Shown here: positions 18,135 through 26,634 of the stretch, piece by piece | How positions within the stretch are numbered: the stretch's first letter is position 1 | Layout: every line of letters begins with the position of its first letter | DNA from: an uncultured SAR116 cluster alpha proteobacterium | GTDB taxonomy: Bacteria > Pseudomonadota > Alphaproteobacteria > Puniceispirillales > GCA-002684695 | Direction: 5' to 3' | Length of the DNA: 37,703 nucleotides | Assembly (NCBI GenBank): GCA_902539295.1 | Contig: CACBIM010000017.1 | Location: forward strand, 1-37,703 | The notes under the pieces: model-generated | Told to the model about the DNA's origin: nothing | Databases searched by the model: none | What the model saw: the letters and a program-made list of their open reading frames with translations, nothing else | Made by a program: the position numbers and the translations under genes

Positions 18135-19052
18135 ATTTGATAGGTGTTCATCAACTTTTTTAGCAATCATTGAACTCACTTGTTGATTTGCTTCGTAGGT
18201 TACGCCCCCTATATGAGGAGTAAGAATAACATTGTCCAAACCTTTAAAATAATCGCCTGAAGACTGATCCATTGGCTCTGTTTCAAATACATCAAGAGCA
18301 GCACCTTTTATTTTGTTTCCTCTTAATAGTTTTGCAAGGGCTTTGTCATCTACGACACCACCTCTTGCTGCATTTATAATTACGGAAGATTGTTTTAAAA
18401 GCTTTAAATTTTCAGAATTTATTAGGTGATGAGTATTTTCATTAAGAGGAGTATGAATACTGACTACATCTGATGATCTTAAAAGTTCATCCAATGATAC
18501 TTTAGTAACTCCATTCCATAGATTTGATGTTTCTTCAATAAAAGGATCGTAAGCTATAATTTTCATATTAAAACTTTTTGCCAATATTGAGGTTTTTTGA
18601 GCGATTTCGCCAAAACCAACAAGTCCAAGTGTTTTACCAGAAATTTCATTACCTGAACTCTCTTCTCTAGGCCATGCGCCAGCAATCATTTGATGGTTTT
18701 TATTAAATGCTCCTCTTAATAATACCAAAGCAGTAGTTAAAACATACTCAACAACACTATTTGTGTTCGCACCTGTTGCAGGATATACATGAATGTTTTT
18801 TTCCCTACACGCTGTTAGGTCAATATTATCTAATCCAACACCAAGTCTTCCTACACAGGATAGGTTTGGAGATTTTTCTAAAAGATTTTTTGAAACTTTC
18901 GTTCGATTTCGAACAATAAGAGCTTTAATATCTTTCATTTTATTAGGAATATCCTGTTGTTTGTTTGCAAGTTCCTTATCATATACAACTTCATATTTTG
19001 ATCTTAAAAAATCAATTGCTTCTTCATCCATAAATTCAGTAATTAAAATCAT
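18129..19052 (-). CDS. D-isomer-specific 2-hydroxyacid dehydrogenase, (S)-sulfolactate dehydrogenase (SlcC)-like
   Basis: A 307-residue NAD-dependent dehydrogenase. The Rossmann motif is LGLVGFGEIAQ (142-152), and the catalytic Arg230 (INAARGGVVDD), Glu259 region (DVFETEP) and His280 (TPHIGG) are all present. It has no C-terminal ACT domain, so it is not a full SerA. From memory, the N-terminal ITEFMDEEA, ALIVRNRTKV, GRLGVGLDNID and PATGANTNSVVEYVLT segments strongly resemble Chromohalobacter SlcC, which oxidises (S)-sulfolactate to sulfopyruvate. It is the last gene of the isomerase/aldolase/kinase operon (nine-base gap), which fits a sulfosugar route. A generic hydroxyacid or phosphoglycerate dehydrogenase is the alternative. 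An AGGA sequence precedes the ATG. Confidence 0.8.
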   Translation of the reverse strand: MILITEFMDEEAIDFLRSKYEVVYDKELANKQQDIPNKMKDIKALIVRNRTKVSKNLLEKSPNLSCVGRLGVGLDNIDLTACREKNIHVYPATGANTNSVVEYVLTTALVLLRGAFNKNHQMIAGAWPREESSGNEISGKTLGLVGFGEIAQKTSILAKSFNMKIIAYDPFIEETSNLWNGVTKVSLDELLRSSDVVSIHTPLNENTHHLINSENLKLLKQSSVIINAARGGVVDDKALAKLLRGNKIKGAALDVFETEPMDQSSGDYFKGLDNVILTPHIGGVTYEANQQVSSMIAKKVDEHLSNL

Positions 19053-19061
19053 TTATTTTCC

Positions 19062-20444
19062 TTAAATCTCTTGTACTGGAAGTTCCATAGTTGATGCAAC
19101 TTCTTTAAGAAGTTGGGTATGGTCTCCGTATGAGAGAGCCATATGATGCTCTAAACCAGAATTAATGATATCATTTAATACATCTTCTGCATTTTTATCA
19201 AATTTAATTACACCAGAAGTGCCAGTAAATGCCATATCTCTTTTTAGCATTTCTCCTTTAGAGATGACCATCTTTTGCTTGCCAAATGATTTTGAAATTC
19301 TCATTAGTGTAACCACACCTCTTTTTAGAGGAAACTGAAATAATAATGGCATTTTTCGATTTGTATGAATTGTGGCTTCTGGTTTAATTTCTTCATCACA
19401 CATTGATATTGGCGCTTGTCCGCAATGCCATACTACTCCTGTATTATCATTAATATCAATATCTACAAGATCAGTCAGAAATACCTGCGAACCAGAGACT
19501 TCCTGAAGAACTATTTGAGTTATTGAACCATATATATCTGCTTCACATGCACAGGGTATTTTATTTTCACTTAACATTGATACAGGCGCACAGATGGCAC
19601 CACCATACTCTGTAAACGTTTCTGGCCAGCATCTTATTGCGAAAGAATTAAATTTCTCTTTTTCCCTAATTTTATCTAACGATGATTTTAGGCGGAGGGA
19701 TAAATCAAGTTCTTTAGGATCAACGTTATCAAGTGATGAAATTTGACTTTTAACTTTTTTATGCAAGTTATTAATTTCTTTTTTATTAATTGATTTGGCC
19801 TCTTTAAATAGTTCATTGAGAGTAAATTCATAAATTGATATTCCAGTAAGTTTTTTGACCTCATCTTTATTATATTTACAAGTATCAAACCCTTCTGGAT
19901 GTTCTCCAATCTTTGCAATTTTAAATTCTTTTATTTTATTTTTGATTTGTTTTGCTCTATCAGATGTAACCCCATATTCTACAATTTTTGGTTTATTTTT
20001 AGATAATCTTTTTTTAACAAAAGCATCAAATATACTGGGTTGAATAATTAATGGATCTTCAAAAATCCAATTTACCAGCATATTATTTAGGCTTAGCGCA
20101 TGTGAAGCTAGATTTAACCCACAAAATGAATTTAATCTAAGTCTCTCGCCTAATCTTGGCTCTGGTATAGCCCAAATTCCAAAATTATCTTTAAACTTAT
20201 TTGCAATTTGCACAGTCATAAGAGCATCTGTAAAGGTGACTTGTATAATAATAACAAAGTCAACATTTTCATTTTGAAGACGTTCTGATTCATTTTGTGT
20301 TGTATCACTCTCTAGTAAGATTTCATCACCACCTATTATTGAATAAGATGTTTTTTTTAAAAAACTTATGCATTCAGATAATTTCTGATTAGCAAATTCA
20401 ATATCGAAAGTTGCTCTGCCAAGAGCTAGTACTCCAATCTTCAT
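19062..20444 (-). CDS. L-fucose/L-arabinose isomerase-fold sugar isomerase (candidate sulfoquinovose isomerase)
   Basis: A 460-residue protein of the fucose-isomerase-like family. The C-terminal half carries the metal site expected for these enzymes: CEADIYGS (Glu301), TDLVDID (Asp325/Asp328) and LEHHMALSYGDH (His433). GGAICAPVSMLSE and VVWHCGQAPISM flank it. Such Mn-dependent isomerases interconvert aldoses and ketoses. It is shorter than classical FucI and belongs with the COG2407-like branch. I recall that sulfoquinovose isomerases of some sulfoglycolysis routes (SqvD-type) come from this fold, which would match the neighbouring sulfofructose kinase-like and aldolase genes. It starts two bases after the aldolase stop. 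The fold is secure; the substrate is inferred. Confidence 0.8.
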   Translation of the reverse strand: MKIGVLALGRATFDIEFANQKLSECISFLKKTSYSIIGGDEILLESDTTQNESERLQNENVDFVIIIQVTFTDALMTVQIANKFKDNFGIWAIPEPRLGERLRLNSFCGLNLASHALSLNNMLVNWIFEDPLIIQPSIFDAFVKKRLSKNKPKIVEYGVTSDRAKQIKNKIKEFKIAKIGEHPEGFDTCKYNKDEVKKLTGISIYEFTLNELFKEAKSINKKEINNLHKKVKSQISSLDNVDPKELDLSLRLKSSLDKIREKEKFNSFAIRCWPETFTEYGGAICAPVSMLSENKIPCACEADIYGSITQIVLQEVSGSQVFLTDLVDIDINDNTGVVWHCGQAPISMCDEEIKPEATIHTNRKMPLLFQFPLKRGVVTLMRISKSFGKQKMVISKGEMLKRDMAFTGTSGVIKFDKNAEDVLNDIINSGLEHHMALSYGDHTQLLKEVASTMELPVQEI

Positions 20445-20445
20445 T

Positions 20446-21468
20446 CTAATTTATCTCTCTATATTGCGTTCTGAATTCATAATTATTGAAAGGAAAACTA
20501 CTACCACTCTTGCCATAGCATTTATGCTCATTCCAAGCCAAAGCATTATTGTCAGCAATTTTGCCAATTTCCTTGAGATAGTCATTTGATGGACCTAATA
20601 GTTGTTGTTTAATGATATCCCAATTTGGATAATTTAAAAATGCATCTAACCAAATAGCTCTCCCAGCAAGAAAGCCTGAGCATCCTGCTTTAAAAGCCAG
20701 TTCCAAAACTTTTTTAAAATCTTCTTTTCCTGCGCCTGCTGAAAGCATAACCCAAGGTCTTCCTGCTAACTTCCCCATTTCGTTAAATACATTAATATCA
20801 TTATTAGAAATCTCACTTGCATTTACGGGGCTTTCTAATTTGAAAACATCAACCCCATATTTATGATTTGAAAATTCTTCAACAGACTTAAGCACATGTT
20901 CTGTTTTTTTATTTTTCATTTCCACATAATCTTTCGTTTGATGCTTATCTTTTGAAAGGGGGTAGACTAATAATTCAAAAAGAAAAAGTATATCATATTT
21001 GAAGCATTCTTCTCCTACTTTTTGAACATAATCCTGTTGAGCTTGAAGAACTTTTCTTTCAGCATCAGGTCGATACCAAGCTAATACTTTAACAGCATCT
21101 GCACCCATTCTTTTAATTTTTGATACAGACCAATGATCAATGCTACTTGAAATTCTTCCCCCTTTTGTATCAGAAAAAATTGAATCTTCTAAAGTCACTA
21201 CCAACCCCTTTTTAGAGTCAAGAATATCCATAGAAGATGGAATAGCAAAATGCGGATCAAGTAAAAGTGCAGAACTGCTATCTTGAAGACTTTCAATAAG
21301 CAGACTTTTGAATTTTGCAACTTCTACCCATGGAGCCTCTTGAGTTTTCAAAAATTCAGCTATTGGTTTTTTGATAGGCGGTCTTTGATCTACTGCTGTC
21401 ATTTTAAATATACCGTTTTTGTCGGATAGTCTTTTCATTCCTTGTAGTTTGCCAGGACTTAGTTGCAT
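20446..21468 (-). CDS. Class I ketose-phosphate aldolase, YihT/LacD family (candidate sulfofructose-1-phosphate aldolase)
   Basis: A 340-residue TIM-barrel aldolase of the LacD/YihT group. Conserved blocks shared with E. coli YihT, as I recall it, are MTAVDQRPP (23-31), VLAWYRPDAERKV (128-140), the Schiff-base lysine in VFKLESPV (Lys210), WVMLSAGAGKEDF and GFLAGRAIW (265-273). YihT cleaves 6-deoxy-6-sulfofructose-1-phosphate to DHAP and sulfolactaldehyde, while LacD cleaves tagatose-1,6-bisphosphate. The adjacent YihV-like kinase, whose gene overlaps this one by one base (TAATG), favours the sulfosugar reaction. The N-terminal SPGKLQGMKRL extension and overall length exceed YihT (about 290). 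Confidence 0.82.
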   Translation of the reverse strand: MQLSPGKLQGMKRLSDKNGIFKMTAVDQRPPIKKPIAEFLKTQEAPWVEVAKFKSLLIESLQDSSSALLLDPHFAIPSSMDILDSKKGLVVTLEDSIFSDTKGGRISSSIDHWSVSKIKRMGADAVKVLAWYRPDAERKVLQAQQDYVQKVGEECFKYDILFLFELLVYPLSKDKHQTKDYVEMKNKKTEHVLKSVEEFSNHKYGVDVFKLESPVNASEISNNDINVFNEMGKLAGRPWVMLSAGAGKEDFKKVLELAFKAGCSGFLAGRAIWLDAFLNYPNWDIIKQQLLGPSNDYLKEIGKIADNNALAWNEHKCYGKSGSSFPFNNYEFRTQYREIN

Positions 21469-22352
21469 TATTTATACTCCATTAAAAATTGATCTACTTG
21501 CTGTCTATTTGGAAAACCATCTCTTCCACCAAAAAATTTACATTTAAGAGTTGCGGCACTATTAGCAAATTTTATTGCATTAACTTCATCATTGCCTTCA
21601 GCAAGACTTAAAGCAAAAGCTCCATGCCAAACATCTCCAGCTCCAAGCGTATCTTTAACCGTAATTTTTTTGGCTGGTATATGTTCTAATTTATTATCTT
21701 TTAAATAGTAAACTCCATTTTCTCCGTCAGTAACGCAGACCCAAGCTGAGGAAATATTTTTTATTGATTTAAGAGCCTCAAATTTATTTTCAATTTTTGT
21801 AAATACTTTTAGGCCATTCATTGAGAAAGCAATATGTGATGCTTCATTAATAATCTCTTGAGTTACTGTCTCCTCAGCATCTACTATTCCAGGAGCGCAA
21901 TTTTTCTTAGCTAACTTTAAAGTTTGTAATGCACCTTCTTTCCATCTTGAATCTACTAAATATGCGTCATGTTCTTTTATATTTGCGATCATTGATGCAT
22001 CAACTGGTAAAGTATGATCTCTATAATTCATTACCTGCCGATCACCATTTTTATTAATATAAACAGAAGAAAATGAAGACTTATGATCATCAAAAATAAT
22101 TAAATTATCTAAATTAACATTTTCTTTAATTAATCCATTTTCGATCATTAAACCTATTTCATCCTTGCCTATTCTAGATACTAGTGATGGCTTACCATTC
22201 AATTTAGCAATAGCAACAGCCGCATTAGCTGCAACTCCACCACCTGATATAGATGCATTGTTTGCTCTATATTTCTCAAAATTTTTTGGTATTGCATCTA
22301 TTTGAAATATAAAATCAATTACTGAGACACCAGTTATTAAAACTTTTTTCAT
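21468..22352 (-). CDS. PfkB-family sugar kinase, sulfofructose kinase (YihV)-like
   Basis: A 294-residue ribokinase-fold kinase. It has SGGGVAANAAVA (36-47), the anion hole and catalytic base in DTLGAGDVWHGA (Asp240), and the C-terminal GGRDGFPNRQQV. It aligns with E. coli YihV along its whole length, including SSVYINKNGDRQVMNY and YLVDSRW. The YihV residues I remember as gripping the sulfonate (Lys27, Asn109, Arg138) have counterparts Lys27, Asn109 and Arg136 here. The predicted reaction is ATP-dependent phosphorylation of 6-deoxy-6-sulfofructose at C1. The start is two bases after the dihaem peroxidase stop and the end overlaps the aldolase start, so it is embedded in the operon. Other PfkB sugars remain possible. 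Confidence 0.83.
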   Translation of the reverse strand: MKKVLITGVSVIDFIFQIDAIPKNFEKYRANNASISGGGVAANAAVAIAKLNGKPSLVSRIGKDEIGLMIENGLIKENVNLDNLIIFDDHKSSFSSVYINKNGDRQVMNYRDHTLPVDASMIANIKEHDAYLVDSRWKEGALQTLKLAKKNCAPGIVDAEETVTQEIINEASHIAFSMNGLKVFTKIENKFEALKSIKNISSAWVCVTDGENGVYYLKDNKLEHIPAKKITVKDTLGAGDVWHGAFALSLAEGNDEVNAIKFANSAATLKCKFFGGRDGFPNRQQVDQFLMEYK

Positions 22353-22354
22353 TT

Positions 22355-23686
22355 TTAATCTACAGGCAAGCCGCTTGGAACACTCTCTGGTCTTCCAATC
22401 GGTCGATTATTGCCATTTTTGTCAGTAAGAGTATTTAAAAAGTCTATTATGTAATCGATTTCAATGTCCTCGAGTTGAACCTTATCAATGTCAATTCTGG
22501 AGAGTAGTCTACGTTTCTCTCTTTTGTCTTTAAATACAACAAAGTCAATAGTTTCAAGCCAAGGTGCTTGTGTAAGATTTGCTTTATCTGGTGTCCATTT
22601 ATTATACATAACTATAGGGTCTAAATGATGTTTTATAATTTCTTTTATAGTTGGATATGCTCCATTATGGCCATATGGTGCGGTAAGGGTAATGTTTCTT
22701 AAAGTAGGGGTTCTAAACTTATACATGTCGTTCAAGTTATCACTTTCAGCCATTCTTCCTACGTCTCTTGTATAAGGATCGAATAATCTTGTTCTTCCTG
22801 GTCCAAATTGCGGCAAAGCAATTGAATAAAAGTTTTGATCAGTGAAAAGAGAACCTGAATGGCAAGTAGAGCAATTTGCTTTACCATAAAACAATTTCAT
22901 ACCTTTTAATTGGTTACTTGTAAGTGCTAAGGCATTACCTCTTAAATAATCATCAAATGGTGTATCATAAGACGCCCATTCAGAAATAATAAATGCTGCT
23001 ATAGAATTTACTATATGAGAAATTTCTATATCTCTAAAATCGTCAATATCTTCAAAAGCATATTTAAAAAGTTCAACGTATTTTTGATTAGATCTAATTC
23101 TATTTGTTATCGCGGGCCATGCTGTATCAATTTTTCTATGCGCTAATCCAATTATCTCATTTTCTCCAAAGTTTCCTGCCATTTCAAATTGTTTTGTCAT
23201 TGGGAATAAAGCTTGAACTGCAAGAATATTATCTAAATTTGGCGGAAGCCACTCTTGAGCAGGGGTGTTAAATTCATTGCCATAAATATTTGAGATGCTT
23301 ATGCTTCCGTCATGAAGAAGGGTATTTATTTCTTTTGCGCCTAAGTTCCATAATGCTAGAGAATTTCTTGGAACTCTTTTCTTTATTTTATGAATTCCTG
23401 TTCCTGCATCTCTATTAGGTCCAACACCATTTCCTCCTTCTCCAATACCTAATGCTAGTCCATCTGAGCTTCCAAAATCATGATGATGACATGTGCCGCA
23501 TGATATATTCTGATTTCCCGAGAGTATTTTGTCATAAAATAATAAACTCCCTAGTTTTGCTTTCTTGGGATCTGAGTAATGAAAATCACTTTTTTCTAAC
23601 GGTTTAGGTAATTCTAATGAATGAGATTGGTTTAGGCTCAAAAATACTATAAATATACTCTGAAAGGTTAAAAAATGTTTAAGAAT
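22355..23686 (-). CDS. Dihaem cytochrome c peroxidase / MauG-like protein
   Basis: A roughly 443-residue periplasmic c-type cytochrome with two haem sites, CGTCH (about residue 63) and CSTCH (about 272). FRTPTLRNITLTAPYGHNGAYPTIKEIIKHH is the C-terminal signature region of the bacterial cytochrome c peroxidase/MauG family. The open frame continues far upstream, but that part is antisense to the Sel1 gene and is not protein-like. A secretion signal (KHFLTFQSIFIVFLSL...SHS) begins right after an ATT codon at 23684-23686. No in-frame ATG or GTG exists there, so ATT is proposed as the start; a TTG at 23641 would lose the signal. Its stop is two bases before the kinase, making it first in the sulfosugar-like operon. 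Its role there is unknown. Confidence 0.8.
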   Translation of the reverse strand: MLKHFLTFQSIFIVFLSLNQSHSLELPKPLEKSDFHYSDPKKAKLGSLLFYDKILSGNQNISCGTCHHHDFGSSDGLALGIGEGGNGVGPNRDAGTGIHKIKKRVPRNSLALWNLGAKEINTLLHDGSISISNIYGNEFNTPAQEWLPPNLDNILAVQALFPMTKQFEMAGNFGENEIIGLAHRKIDTAWPAITNRIRSNQKYVELFKYAFEDIDDFRDIEISHIVNSIAAFIISEWASYDTPFDDYLRGNALALTSNQLKGMKLFYGKANCSTCHSGSLFTDQNFYSIALPQFGPGRTRLFDPYTRDVGRMAESDNLNDMYKFRTPTLRNITLTAPYGHNGAYPTIKEIIKHHLDPIVMYNKWTPDKANLTQAPWLETIDFVVFKDKREKRRLLSRIDIDKVQLEDIEIDYIIDFLNTLTDKNGNNRPIGRPESVPSGLPVD

Positions 23687-24148
23687 ATTTTTATTTTTTT
23701 GATTTTTATTCCTGTAGTTGCTTTTGCAGAACTCGAAAATGCTAGAGATCTTATGGAAGAGGGAAAGTTCAAGGAAGCAATGCAAGAGTTGCTTCCAGCT
23801 GCAAGATCTGGAAACGCAGAAGCAGAGGAGCTTATAGGAGTAATGTATGCAATGGGCCTTGGTGTTGAAAGAGACGATGTTCGAGCATTTGAATGGTATT
23901 TGCGCGCGTCTTTGAAGGGGCATCCTGGTGCTCAATCTGGTATTGGATGGTATTACGAAATTGGTAGAGGTTTGCCTGCACCTGATCTGATTAGGGCATA
24001 TACTTGGTACGTTTTGTCTGCAATTGGCGGTGACCCTGATGCTGCTATATCCCAGGAAGAGGTTATAAAAAAAATGACACCTGAAGAGATTGAGAAAGCT
24101 CATATACTGATTGATGATTACAAGGCTTGGATATATCCATTTCAATAA
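23675..24148 (+). CDS. Secreted Sel1-repeat protein
   Basis: A 157-residue protein with a clean signal peptide (MFKNIFIFLIFIPVVAFA, cleavage before ELEN). Two Sel1-like (TPR-type) repeats follow: AEELIGVMYAMGLGVERDDVRAFEWYLRA and AQSGIGWYYEIGRGL...RAYTWYVLSA, about residues 50-122. Sel1 repeats make protein-protein scaffolds, so this is probably a periplasmic adaptor. An AAGG sequence sits seven bases before the ATG. Its start lies inside the proposed 5' end of the minus-strand dihaem peroxidase (12-base head-to-head overlap), and a hairpin follows its stop. Confidence 0.85.
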   Translation: MFKNIFIFLIFIPVVAFAELENARDLMEEGKFKEAMQELLPAARSGNAEAEELIGVMYAMGLGVERDDVRAFEWYLRASLKGHPGAQSGIGWYYEIGRGLPAPDLIRAYTWYVLSAIGGDPDAAISQEEVIKKMTPEEIEKAHILIDDYKAWIYPFQ

Positions 24149-24150
24149 AC

Positions 24151-24176
24151 AAAGGGGGCAAAAAACTGCCCCCTTT
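24151..24176. terminator. Bidirectional hairpin terminator between Sel1 gene and dctP
   Basis: A perfect ten-base-pair stem (AAAGGGGGCA / TGCCCCCTTT) with a six-base loop lies between two convergent stops. It is GC-rich in an otherwise AT-rich context. The stem ends in AAA/TTT, and T-rich DNA follows on the minus strand, so it probably serves both genes. Confidence 0.8.
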
Positions 24177-24185
24177 AAAAAAGAT

Positions 24186-25247
24186 TTAATTTAAATCTTT
24201 ACTGTAAGCGTCTGACATTCTGCCCTCTGCATCTGCTACTGCAGAAGTCAATGCATCAAATACTTCAGGTCCGCCCTTTACGTTAGTTTTAAACCAATCA
24301 TAAACAGGAGAAGCCGCCTCTTTGAACATTGCCTTTTGAGCTGGTGAAGGAACATATAAATTACCTCCTCCTGCAACAAAATCTTCATATGCTTGAATTG
24401 ACTTTCTCTTTGGTGAAGCAAAAGTTGCTTGTTGTAATGCATAAAAACCATCAGTAATAACTCTCTGAAGATCTTTTGGCATTGATTGATACTTAGCATT
24501 ATTCATCCACCATAAAGCTCCCATATACGCATGGCCATCAAGCGTTACATACTGAAGTCCTGCATCAGGAAATTTCATATTCATAATGTCAGTAATTCCA
24601 TTTTTTGAGCCCTCAACAACACCTGTTTGAAATGAAGTAAATAACTCTGGCCATGGGATTGGTGTTGGAGATGCACCTAAGGCTTTAACTAATACTTGAG
24701 GCAAGTCAGCTACAACTGTTCTTATTTTTAGTCCCTTCATATCAGATGGCTCTGCAATTTGTCTTTTGGTGTTTGCAAAATTTCTCCATCCACCTGTATT
24801 ACCAATTGTCATTAGCCTAATTGTATCCCCTGAGTCTTTAAGAGCCATGGATCTCACTGTTCTTACAAAATCACTTTGCATAACATCCTCTGCAATTCTG
24901 TCATCAGCCATTAAATATGGTAAATCAAGAACCTGAACATATGGAAACACACCTGCAGCACCACCGGAAGTTGAAATATAAATATCTATGCTTCCATCAG
25001 ATACACCTTGTAGGCACTCAGCTCCTTTGGAACAAAGTTGTGTGCCAACAAATAGCTCAACTGAAATTGCACCATTTGAAGCTGATTCAACATAGTTCTT
25101 GAAAACTATTGATCCATCATAGTCTTCATCTTGATCATTAGAATTCATTGTCATTCTCAAATTATAATCTGCAGCATTAGCTGCAATTGAGAGACTAAAA
25201 ATAGTCGAAATAATAAAAAAAGATTTTAAAATTTTATTTAAAAACAA
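24186..25247 (-). CDS. dctP: TRAP transporter solute-binding protein (DctP family)
   Basis: A periplasmic solute-binding protein of about 353 residues. The signal peptide FLNKILKSFFIISTIFSLSIAANA is followed by ADYNLRMTMNSND. MKGLKIRTV (containing the Arg that usually pairs with a substrate carboxylate or other anion), FQTGVVEG and the GWRNFAN motif mark the DctP family. A frame start at 25271 exists, but AAGGGAGGT, the best Shine-Dalgarno sequence in the area, lies within those first codons and points to the TTG at 25247. It follows dctQ and dctM and ends at the hairpin. Placement next to the sulfosugar-like operon suggests an anionic sugar ligand; this is inferred. Confidence 0.87.
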   Translation of the reverse strand: MFLNKILKSFFIISTIFSLSIAANAADYNLRMTMNSNDQDEDYDGSIVFKNYVESASNGAISVELFVGTQLCSKGAECLQGVSDGSIDIYISTSGGAAGVFPYVQVLDLPYLMADDRIAEDVMQSDFVRTVRSMALKDSGDTIRLMTIGNTGGWRNFANTKRQIAEPSDMKGLKIRTVVADLPQVLVKALGASPTPIPWPELFTSFQTGVVEGSKNGITDIMNMKFPDAGLQYVTLDGHAYMGALWWMNNAKYQSMPKDLQRVITDGFYALQQATFASPKRKSIQAYEDFVAGGGNLYVPSPAQKAMFKEAASPVYDWFKTNVKGGPEVFDALTSAVADAEGRMSDAYSKDLN

Positions 25248-25279
25248 GAATACCTCCCTTTGTTTTAACATATGATCTA

Positions 25280-25298
25280 AAAAATATCAGATATTTTT
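25280..25298. repeat. Small inverted repeat in the dctM-dctP gap
   Basis: AAAAATATC and GATATTTTT flank a single base in the 96-base space between the dctM stop and the dctP start. It could stabilise or process the message so that the binding protein is made in excess. AT-rich palindromes arise readily by chance in this genome, so confidence is low. Confidence 0.25.
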
Positions 25299-25343
25299 AT
25301 AGTATCAAACTTATTAATTTATTTTTATTCTAATGATAAAATC

Positions 25344-26633
25344 TTATTTAGCAAAGCCTGTCAACAATGGAATTGTCATTGATAATGATGGGAAATAAGT
25401 AATTAAAAAAATCACTATAATTTCAACCGCTAAGAAAGGTAATATTGCTTTAGCAATTGTCTCAACCCTTTCTCCAGAAACTGAAGATGCAACAAATAAA
25501 ACTAATCCCATTGGAGGTGTTGCTAGACCAACCGTTAAATTCACCGACATTATTATTGCAAAGTGAACAGGGTGAACACCTAAGTCTGTAAACACTGGTC
25601 CTAAAATAGGACCTAAAATAATAATTGCAGGTCCTGCATCAAGGAACATTCCTACTACAAAAAGCAGTATGTTAATTAAAAAAAGAAGAATATATGGGTT
25701 GTCACTTAAAGACAAAACAAAATCAGCTAAATGCTCTGGGGCATGAGACAAACTTACAACAGTTTTAAAAGCCATTGCAGCACCAACTAAAAGTAGAACA
25801 ACAGATGAAACTAATGCTGCTTTTTGAAAAACTTTTGGTACATCTTTAAATTCTAAACTTTTTATAACAAATAGACCTATAAAAAGTGCATAAGCAGCAG
25901 CAACAGCAGATGCTTCAGTTGGGGTAAATATTCCTCCTAAAATCCCTCCCAGTATAATAACGGGTGTCATAAGTGGGAAAAAAGCTTTCAGAGATGCTTT
26001 TCCTCTTTCACCCCAAGAATATTTAGATGTTGCTGGTGGGAATTTATATCTGTCTGCCATTAATCTTACTACTATCATTAGACTAATTCCGACCAACACG
26101 CCCGGAACAATTCCAGCTAAAAACAAGGCAGCAACGCTTTCGCCCATAACGTATGCATAAATAATCATTATACCTGATGGAGGTATAATTGGGCCGATAA
26201 CAGAACTTGCAGCAGTAATAGCTGCAGCAAACTTTTTTGAATATCCTTGTTTTTCCATTGCGGGTATTAGCATTGAACCTATTGCTGATGTATCAGCCAC
26301 TGCAGACCCAGATAATCCAGCAAACAGTATAGATGATAAAATGTTCACATGAGCAAGTCCGCCTCGTAAATGTCCCATCATTGCCTGGCTAAATTCCACA
26401 AGCCTTAATGTTATTCCTCCTCTATTCATTAATTCGCCAGCCAACATAAAAAAAGGTATTGCCATTAAAGGAAAACTGTCTATGCCATTATAAATATTCC
26501 TGTAAAGCATAGCCGCATCTCTAGCTTGACCGTTAAGCCATAATAAAATACCTGGGGCAGCTAAAAGACTAAAAAATACTGGAAGTCCAACTAAAAGAAA
26601 AATCAAGAATAGTGGTAAAAACCATACAAGCAT
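25344..26633 (-). CDS. dctM: TRAP transporter large permease subunit
   Basis: A 429-residue inner-membrane protein with about twelve hydrophobic segments and the DctM signatures FPLMAIPFFMLAGELMNRGGI, GLSGSAVADTSAIGSMLIPAM, IGPIIPPSGIMIIYA and TVGLATPPMGLVLFVASSV. With DctQ it forms the Na+-driven membrane part of a TRAP transporter. The start is one base after the dctQ stop. Confidence 0.95.
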   Translation of the reverse strand: MLVWFLPLFLIFLLVGLPVFFSLLAAPGILLWLNGQARDAAMLYRNIYNGIDSFPLMAIPFFMLAGELMNRGGITLRLVEFSQAMMGHLRGGLAHVNILSSILFAGLSGSAVADTSAIGSMLIPAMEKQGYSKKFAAAITAASSVIGPIIPPSGIMIIYAYVMGESVAALFLAGIVPGVLVGISLMIVVRLMADRYKFPPATSKYSWGERGKASLKAFFPLMTPVIILGGILGGIFTPTEASAVAAAYALFIGLFVIKSLEFKDVPKVFQKAALVSSVVLLLVGAAMAFKTVVSLSHAPEHLADFVLSLSDNPYILLFLINILLFVVGMFLDAGPAIIILGPILGPVFTDLGVHPVHFAIIMSVNLTVGLATPPMGLVLFVASSVSGERVETIAKAILPFLAVEIIVIFLITYFPSLSMTIPLLTGFAK

Positions 26634-26634
26634 T

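Noticed and set aside
18129-19052. Calling the 2-hydroxyacid dehydrogenase SerA
   Set aside because: It lacks the C-terminal regulatory domains, sits in a sugar operon and resembles SlcC at the N-terminus. SerA remains only a generic family label.
20446-22352. Tagatose-6-phosphate kinase / tagatose-bisphosphate aldolase (LacC/LacD) interpretation
   Set aside because: Not excluded, but no lactose or galactose genes are present, the kinase aligns better with YihV, and an SlcC-like gene shares the operon.
23687-24145. Upstream extension of the dihaem peroxidase frame (about 153 codons on the minus strand)
   Set aside because: It is the exact antisense of the Sel1 gene, is Cys/Phe/Ser-rich with no family match, and would bury the signal peptide in the middle of the protein.
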